This document shows, one piece after another, positions 15,529 through 16,061 of a DNA stretch of 16,061 bases. Below the pieces are notes generated by a model. That model saw only the letters and a program-made list of their open reading frames with translations. It made no database searches and had not been told where the DNA came from. Within the stretch, counting starts at the first letter, position 1. Each line of letters begins with the position of its first letter. The translations under genes and the position numbers were made by a program. The DNA comes from Chloromonas sp. AAM2. Lineage: Eukaryota > Chlorophyta > Chlorophyceae > Chlamydomonadales > Chlamydomonadaceae. The stretch spans positions 11,438 to 27,498 of the forward strand of contig QAXH01005707.1 of assembly GCA_004335635.1 (NCBI GenBank). Direction: 5' to 3'.

Positions 15529-16061
15529 CTGCACGCACATGCATGTTTTTACGCCATGCCGGTGTAATTTTTAGCAGGCTCGCTAATTGTATGGGATGCA
15601 TCGTATGCTCCCATTGTTTGCATGTTTGCATGTTTGCATGCTTGACAATGTCGGTCACAACTGAACGGGCCTGGTGGGAGGCACACCATGTGGATGGGAG
15701 CACGCACGCACGCACATGTGCAGGCATTCTTATGAGCCATGCGGATGACATGATATGACGCCCAGCATGCAGACGTCCCCAGCAGACGTCAGTGGGCCAC
15801 ATACGTGCCCCCCAAGTGAACATGGTTGTGGTCATGGAAGTGCTGCACATGCCACACTGGTGGTGATGCACAAGCCAGTGGCACTTGAACCCTGATCCAT
15901 CACCAACATCAGACTCGGCAGGGCTTGTGCTCTGAACGTGGCACGTGCTCTGAGCGTGGCACGTGCTCTGAGCGTGGCACGTGCTCTGAGCGTGGCACGT
16001 GCTCTGAGCGTGGCACGTGCTCTGAGCGTGGCACGTGCTCTGAGCGTGGCACGTGCTCTGA
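15529..16061 (-). other. Intron upstream of E1, incomplete
   Basis: No coding exon is seen. It holds three TTTGCATG-type repeats (about 15617-15643), a GCAC repeat (about 15701-15716) and an 18-bp tandem array that runs off the window. The exon carrying the first membrane segment must lie beyond. Confidence 0.6.
15927..16061. repeat. 18-bp tandem array with CACGTG in each unit
   Basis: About 7.5 copies of GTGCTCTGAGCGTGGCAC (first copy has GAACG instead of GAGCG), nearly identical, continuing past the window end. Each junction forms the palindrome CACGTG. Confidence 0.95.

Noticed and set aside
15529..15871. Minus-strand ORF continuing upstream of E1 (about 15529-15871)
   Set aside because: It lacks the hydrophobic segment expected before PIHMSGD and is full of simple repeats; E1 has a proper acceptor at 15529-15530.

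Overview
The window looks like nuclear DNA from an intron-rich green alga, most likely a chlorophyte of the Chlamydomonadales type. The reasons are GT-AG introns every few hundred bases, GC-rich exons carrying Ala/Gly/Pro/Ser/His-rich low-complexity protein, and many CA, GTGA and CAA microsatellites and minisatellites. The species cannot be named from the sequence. There is no sign of bacterial gene organisation, and no rRNA or complete tRNA gene.

I could support only one gene. It lies on the minus strand, fills the whole window and runs off both ends. I assembled 26 exons (E1 at 15376-15528 to E26 at 20-117) from conserved protein motifs, GT/AG boundaries and codon phase. All 25 junctions keep one open frame of 1,583 complete codons. 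The product is a member of the OSCA/CSC1/TMEM63 family (DUF221, RSN1_7TM) of osmo- and mechanosensitive cation channels. E1-E2 carry the end of the N-terminal membrane module. E3-E10 are a cytosolic linker expanded to about 740 residues. E11-E18 are the cytosolic RRM-like (PHM7_cyt) domain, interrupted by a second expansion of about 300 residues in E12-E13. E19-E26 are the pore-forming membrane segments. The first membrane segment and start codon lie beyond 16061, and the C-terminus lies before position 1. Residue numbers below count from the first complete codon of E1.

The most interesting feature is a family of related elements, always in the sense direction of the gene. Two of them make up entire introns (5606-5749 and 11614-11829): they begin with GTGATGA at the splice donor, share a central block, and end in a CACT-repeat tail whose last bases are the splice acceptor. 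A third (10420-10581) forms most of a third intron and is preceded by a tRNA-like B-box. Two partial relatives sit inside longer introns. This is what an introner, or a SINE that behaves like one, would look like.

The remaining introns carry many tandem arrays. Three independent ones have an 18-bp period, and three arrays carry CACGTG in every unit. No plus-strand gene is convincing.
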